Shown here: positions 5,699-8,415 of the stretch, piece by piece
Layout of the letters: the number at the start of each line of letters is the position of its first letter
Numbering within the stretch: position 1 is the stretch's first letter
From: an uncultured Alphaproteobacteria bacterium
GTDB lineage: Bacteria > Pseudomonadota > Alphaproteobacteria > Minwuiales > Minwuiaceae
Assembly: GCA_913064755.1 (NCBI GenBank)
Contig: CAJYBQ010000116.1
Location: 1 to 8,415, forward strand
Reading direction: 5' to 3'
Length of the DNA stretch: 8,415 nt
Notes under the pieces: generated by a model
What the model was told of the DNA's origin: nothing
What the model saw: the letters and a program-made list of their open reading frames with translations, nothing else
Database searches by the model: none
Made by a program: the position numbers and the translations under genes

Positions 5699-6498
5699 GC
5701 ATGCCCGCAATGCAGGACATGGCGGCGGAACAGCCGTTGATGTCGGTTCGTGACCTGACACACATGTATGGCAACCGCACCGGCTGCCGCGATGTCGGCT
5801 TCGACCTCTACCCCGGCGAAGTGCTGGCGATTGTCGGGGAATCCGGGTCCGGCAAGACCACGCTGCTGAACTGCATCGCCGCGCGCCTGCAACGGACTTC
5901 CGGCACCGTCGCCTACCAGATGCGGGATGGCCGGATGCAGGACCTGCATGCCCTGTCGGAGGCGGAGCGCCGCTTCCTGGCGCGTACCGACTGGGGGTTC
6001 GTTCACCAGAACCCGGCGGATGGCCTGCGCATGAGTGTCTCTGCCGGGGCCAACGTGGGGGAACGGCTGATGGCCGTGGGGCAGCGCCACTATGGCCGGA
6101 TCAGGGAGACGGCGACCGACTGGCTCGGCCGCGTCGAGATCGACCATGACCGCATCGACGACCGCCCCGGCACTTTCTCCGGCGGCATGCGGCAACGGTT
6201 GCAGATTGCCCGCAACCTGGTCACCGGCCCGCGCCTGGTCTTCATGGATGAGCCAACAGGTGGGCTGGATGTCTCCGTGCAGGCGCGGTTGCTTGACCTG
6301 CTGCGGGGCCTGGTGGATGACCTCGGCCTGTCAGCCGTCGTCGTCACCCACGACCTCGCCGTCGCGCGGCTGCTGTCCCAGCGGATGATGGTGATGAAGA
6401 ACGGGCGGGTCATCGAGACCGGGTTGACCGACCGGGTGCTGGACGACCCGCAGGCGCCCTACACGCAGCTGCTCGTATCCTCGATCCTGCAGGTCTGA
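5695..6498 (+). CDS. phnK: C-P lyase accessory ABC-type ATPase PhnK
   Basis: PhnK (267 aa) resembles ABC transporter ATPases but is not a transporter; it docks on the PhnGHIJ core near PhnJ and its ATPase activity is needed for phosphonate breakdown. Motifs: Walker A GESGSGKT at 48-55, Q-loop Gln105 in VHQNP, signature FSGGMRQR at 161-168, Walker B LVFMDE at 181-186, D-loop GGLD, and H-loop His219 in VVTHDLA. LTHMYGNRTGCRDVGFDLYPGE is typical of PhnK, as is the dipeptide-importer-like tail DDPQAPYTQLLVSSILQV. ATG 5695 overlaps the phnJ stop (ATGA) and has GGGGAG (5681-5686) eight bases upstream. An ATG at 5701, eight bases after AGGAG (5688-5692), is a close alternative (two residues shorter). 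Confidence 0.96.
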   Translation: MSMPAMQDMAAEQPLMSVRDLTHMYGNRTGCRDVGFDLYPGEVLAIVGESGSGKTTLLNCIAARLQRTSGTVAYQMRDGRMQDLHALSEAERRFLARTDWGFVHQNPADGLRMSVSAGANVGERLMAVGQRHYGRIRETATDWLGRVEIDHDRIDDRPGTFSGGMRQRLQIARNLVTGPRLVFMDEPTGGLDVSVQARLLDLLRGLVDDLGLSAVVVTHDLAVARLLSQRMMVMKNGRVIETGLTDRVLDDPQAPYTQLLVSSILQV

Positions 6499-6511
6499 AG
6501 GAGAACCGGCC

Positions 6512-7264
6512 ATGACGACACCAGTCCTGTCCCGCGCCACGGAGACCGCCGATCCGATGCCTGGCGTGCTTGTCCTCGACGATGTGACCAAGTCCTTCAC
6601 CCTGCACCTGCGCGATGGCCTCACCCTGCCTGTCGTATCCGGTGTCGGCTTCGCCGTCCGAGCCGGGGAATGTGTCGTGCTGGGCGGCCAGTCGGGGGCG
6701 GGCAAGAGTTCGATCCTGAAGATGGTGCACGGCAGTTACGGCGTCGTCGAGGGCCGGATACTGGTCATGCACGACGGGGCGCAGATCGACCTTGCCACCG
6801 CCGATCCGCGCATTGTGCTGCAGGTTCGCCGCCGGACCATCGGCTATGTCAGCCAGTTCCTGCGCGCCATTCCGCGCGTGTCGGCGCTGGACGTGGCGGC
6901 GGAACCGCTGATCCGCGCCGGTGTGGAGCCTGGAACTGCACGGGACCGGACAGCCGGCATGTTCGCCCGTCTCAACCTGCCGGAGCGGCTCTGGTCCCTG
7001 CCCCCGGCCACTTTCTCCGGTGGCGAACAGCAGCGGGTGAACATCGCGCGCGGTTTCCTGCCCGACCTGCCCGTGCTGTTGCTGGATGAACCCACCGCCT
7101 CACTGGACCAGAAGAACAGGGAGGTGGTCGTGGCCATGATCGCCGAGAAGAAGCAGGCTGGCACTGCCCTGCTGGGCATCTTCCACGACGCGGACGTGCG
7201 GGACGCTGTGGCCGATCGGGTGATCGACGTCGGCCGGTTCGCGGAAAGCCCGGTCGCGGCCTGA
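6512..7264 (+). CDS. phnL: C-P lyase accessory ABC-type ATPase PhnL
   Basis: PhnL (250 aa) is the second ABC-like ATPase of the pathway; with PhnG, PhnH and PhnI it is required in vitro for attaching phosphonate to ribose triphosphate. Motifs: Walker A GQSGAGKS at 59-66, Q-loop Gln115 in YVSQFLRAIPRVSALDVVA-like context (YVSQFLRAIPRVSALD), signature FSGGEQQRVNIARGF at 168-182, Walker B VLLLDE at 188-193, and H-loop His225 in IFHDADVR. The stretch WSLPPATFSGGEQQRVNIAR is diagnostic for PhnL. AAGGAG (6498-6503) sits eight bases before ATG 6512, right after the phnK stop. The N-terminus is somewhat longer than in E. coli PhnL (226 aa). Confidence 0.96.
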   Translation: MTTPVLSRATETADPMPGVLVLDDVTKSFTLHLRDGLTLPVVSGVGFAVRAGECVVLGGQSGAGKSSILKMVHGSYGVVEGRILVMHDGAQIDLATADPRIVLQVRRRTIGYVSQFLRAIPRVSALDVAAEPLIRAGVEPGTARDRTAGMFARLNLPERLWSLPPATFSGGEQQRVNIARGFLPDLPVLLLDEPTASLDQKNREVVVAMIAEKKQAGTALLGIFHDADVRDAVADRVIDVGRFAESPVAA

Positions 7265-7325
7265 AGCCGTCGCGAGACTGTCATGGCAATCATTCATACC
7301 GTGGCGGAGAACAAGGAGGTTCATG

Positions 7326-8033
7326 ATGCGATTTGCCATCTATTTCGTGCCACCGCCCGATGACCGGCTCGGACGCATCGCGACGCGCTGGCTGGGTCGT
7401 GACCCCCATACCGGCAGGAACCTGGCCCCGGCACCGGTTGGCCGGTTGAGCGCGGCAGACGTGGCATTTCACACCGCCGCGGCCCGGCGCTACGGCTTTC
7501 ATGCCACGATGAAGGCCCCGTTCCGCCTGGCAGACGGTGTGACCGAGGCCCAGCTGGCCGATGCCTTCCGCGCGTTCTGTGCCGACGAGGACGGGTTCGT
7601 CGTGCCGCGCCTGAAGATCGATCGCATCGGGCGGTTCTTCGCCCTGGTGCCAGCCCGGCCATCGCTGGAAATCGACGCCATCGCCGGCAAGACCGTCATG
7701 GCATTCGATCGCTTTCGTGCGCCCTTGAGCGAAGCGGAGAAGACACGTCGTCAACCGGACCGGCTGTCGGTCGCGCAGTTGCGCAATCTCTATCGCTGGG
7801 GCTATCCGCATGTGCTGGACACGTTCCGGTTCCACATGACCCTGACCGGCCAGGTGCCGGACCAGGAACGCCCGGCGGTGGCAGACGCCCTGGCCGAATG
7901 GTTCGCGCCGGTCATCGACCAGCCGATGCAGTTCGGCAGCCTGTCGCTGATGATCGAAACCGAACCCGGCGCGCCCTTTCTGGTAAGAGAACACTGTCCC
8001 CTGGGGGCCCTGAATCAACGGATGACCGCCTGA
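7326..8033 (+). CDS. DUF1045 phosphonate-operon protein, 2H phosphoesterase superfamily
   Basis: A 235-residue protein of the DUF1045 family, found mostly in C-P lyase operons and without an established reaction that I know of. It carries the paired H-x-T motifs of 2H phosphoesterases: HAT at 59-61 in YGFHATMKAPF and HMT at 170-172 in FRFHMTLTG, about 110 residues apart, so it probably hydrolyses a cyclic or ribose-linked phosphodiester in the cytoplasm. Other family marks are the MRFAIYFVPPPDD start, WLGRDPHTG and RAPLSEAEKTRRQPDRLS. It lies between phnL and phnM and could act on a pathway intermediate such as 5-phosphoribosyl 1,2-cyclic phosphate, the PhnP substrate; that is inference. Two adjacent ATGs (7323, 7326) compete; 7326 is preferred because GGAGG (7315-7319) is six bases from it and the family starts M-R-[FY]-A-[IL]-Y. 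The preceding 61-bp gap holds no other gene. Confidence 0.9.
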   Translation: MRFAIYFVPPPDDRLGRIATRWLGRDPHTGRNLAPAPVGRLSAADVAFHTAAARRYGFHATMKAPFRLADGVTEAQLADAFRAFCADEDGFVVPRLKIDRIGRFFALVPARPSLEIDAIAGKTVMAFDRFRAPLSEAEKTRRQPDRLSVAQLRNLYRWGYPHVLDTFRFHMTLTGQVPDQERPAVADALAEWFAPVIDQPMQFGSLSLMIETEPGAPFLVREHCPLGALNQRMTA

Positions 8034-8034
8034 C

Positions 8035-8415
8035 ATGACCGAAGAGACCGTATTGAAGAACGCCCAGATCGTGCTGGAGGACGAGATCATCCCCGGTGCC
8101 GTGCTGATCCGTGACGGACGGATCGCCGACGTCGGCGGTGACGTGCAGGGGGCGGGGCAGGACATGGAGGGGGATTACCTGCTGCCCGGCCTGGTCGAAC
8201 TGCATACCGATCACCTGGAAGGTCACTACGCGCCACGACCGAAAGTGCGCTGGAACCCCCTCGCCGCCGTGCAGGACCATGACGCGCAGATCGCCTGTTC
8301 CTCCAACACCACCGTGTTCGACGCCTCGCGGGTCGGAAACCAGGACGGCGCCCACGACCTGGGTGCGGACGAACTGGGAGGGCATGCCGCGGCCATAGCA
8401 GACGCGACGGCCCGC
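8035..8415 (+). CDS. phnM: Ribose 1-phosphonate 5-triphosphate diphosphatase PhnM (5' part, cut by window edge)
   Basis: The first 127 codons of PhnM, a cytoplasmic amidohydrolase-superfamily enzyme that removes pyrophosphate from ribose 1-phosphonate 5-triphosphate, giving the PhnJ substrate. Full PhnM is about 380 residues, so roughly two thirds is missing. Visible features are the N-terminal beta-sandwich strands (LKNAQIVLEDEIIPGAVLIRDGRI), then LLPGLVELHTDHLEGHYAPR with metal ligands His57 and His60, followed by PKVRWNPLAAVQDHDAQI and TTVFDASRVGNQDG, all typical of PhnM. ATG 8035 follows the DUF1045 stop by one base with only a weak upstream purine stretch, so its translation is likely coupled. 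Frame is open to the last base. Confidence 0.95.
   Translation, partial: MTEETVLKNAQIVLEDEIIPGAVLIRDGRIADVGGDVQGAGQDMEGDYLLPGLVELHTDHLEGHYAPRPKVRWNPLAAVQDHDAQIACSSNTTVFDASRVGNQDGAHDLGADELGGHAAAIADATAR

Noticed and set aside
4712..5761. Minus-strand open frame of about 350 codons opposite phnJ
   Set aside because: Same compositional artefact; the plus strand encodes an intact PhnJ with all four cluster cysteines.
5695..7264. phnK and phnL considered as ABC importer ATPases for a separate transporter
   Set aside because: Sequence landmarks match PhnK and PhnL specifically, there are no permease genes nearby, and the order after phnJ is the canonical C-P lyase order.
7278..7305. CTGTCAT and CATTCAT motifs between phnL and the DUF1045 gene, considered as a Pho box
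   Set aside because: The heptamers are 13 bp apart instead of 11, and no promoter follows; the strong ribosome site and operon layout suffice to explain the gap.
1..8415. Search for mobile elements, CRISPR repeats, tRNA genes and riboswitches
   Set aside because: No transposase, terminal repeats, regularly spaced repeats, tRNA-like folds or long leader structures were seen; the longest non-coding stretch is under 200 bp.

Overview
The window is high-GC DNA, roughly two thirds G+C. It has dense, tightly packed genes, good Shine-Dalgarno sites and alphaproteobacterial-type Phn proteins, so an alphaproteobacterium is the best guess; the genus cannot be named from this sequence. It is a phosphonate-use locus built around carbon-phosphorus (C-P) lyase.

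Layout. Positions 28-849 (minus strand) hold phnC, the ATPase of the phosphonate ABC importer. Its downstream partners (phnD/phnE expected) would lie off the left edge; an ATG directly after the phnC stop may begin the next gene. A divergent intergenic region (850-1042) separates phnC from a plus-strand PhnZ-like HD-domain oxygenase, best started at a TTG at 1043. That gene converges on minus-strand phnF (1730-2479), a GntR/HutC repressor; the gap between them (1604-1729) holds two GC-rich hairpins. A second divergent region (2480-2591) is the control centre. It carries a recognisable promoter, a near-perfect inverted repeat that is probably the PhnF operator, and a weaker Pho-box-like repeat. 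From there one plus-strand operon runs phnG-phnH-phnI-phnJ-phnK-phnL, then a DUF1045 2H-phosphoesterase-family gene, then phnM, which is cut by the right edge. Gaps are 3 bp (G/H and H/I), 4-bp ATGA overlaps (I/J and J/K), 13 bp (K/L), about 60 bp (L/DUF1045) and 1 bp (DUF1045/phnM).

How it works together. PhnC energises phosphonate uptake. PhnI with PhnG, PhnH and PhnL couples the phosphonate to ribose triphosphate from ATP. PhnM removes pyrophosphate, and the radical-SAM enzyme PhnJ, within the PhnGHIJ(K) core, cleaves the C-P bond and leaves a ribose cyclic phosphate. No PhnP or PhnN is visible; the DUF1045 protein sits where a cyclic-phosphate-opening enzyme would be useful. The HD oxygenase suggests a second, oxidative route for some hydroxy-phosphonates.

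Nothing here amounts to a wholly new system. The points most worth a second look are the altered substrate loop of the HD oxygenase (Ser where PhnZ has Glu27), the DUF1045 enzyme as a possible PhnP substitute, and the operator/promoter architecture between phnF and phnG.
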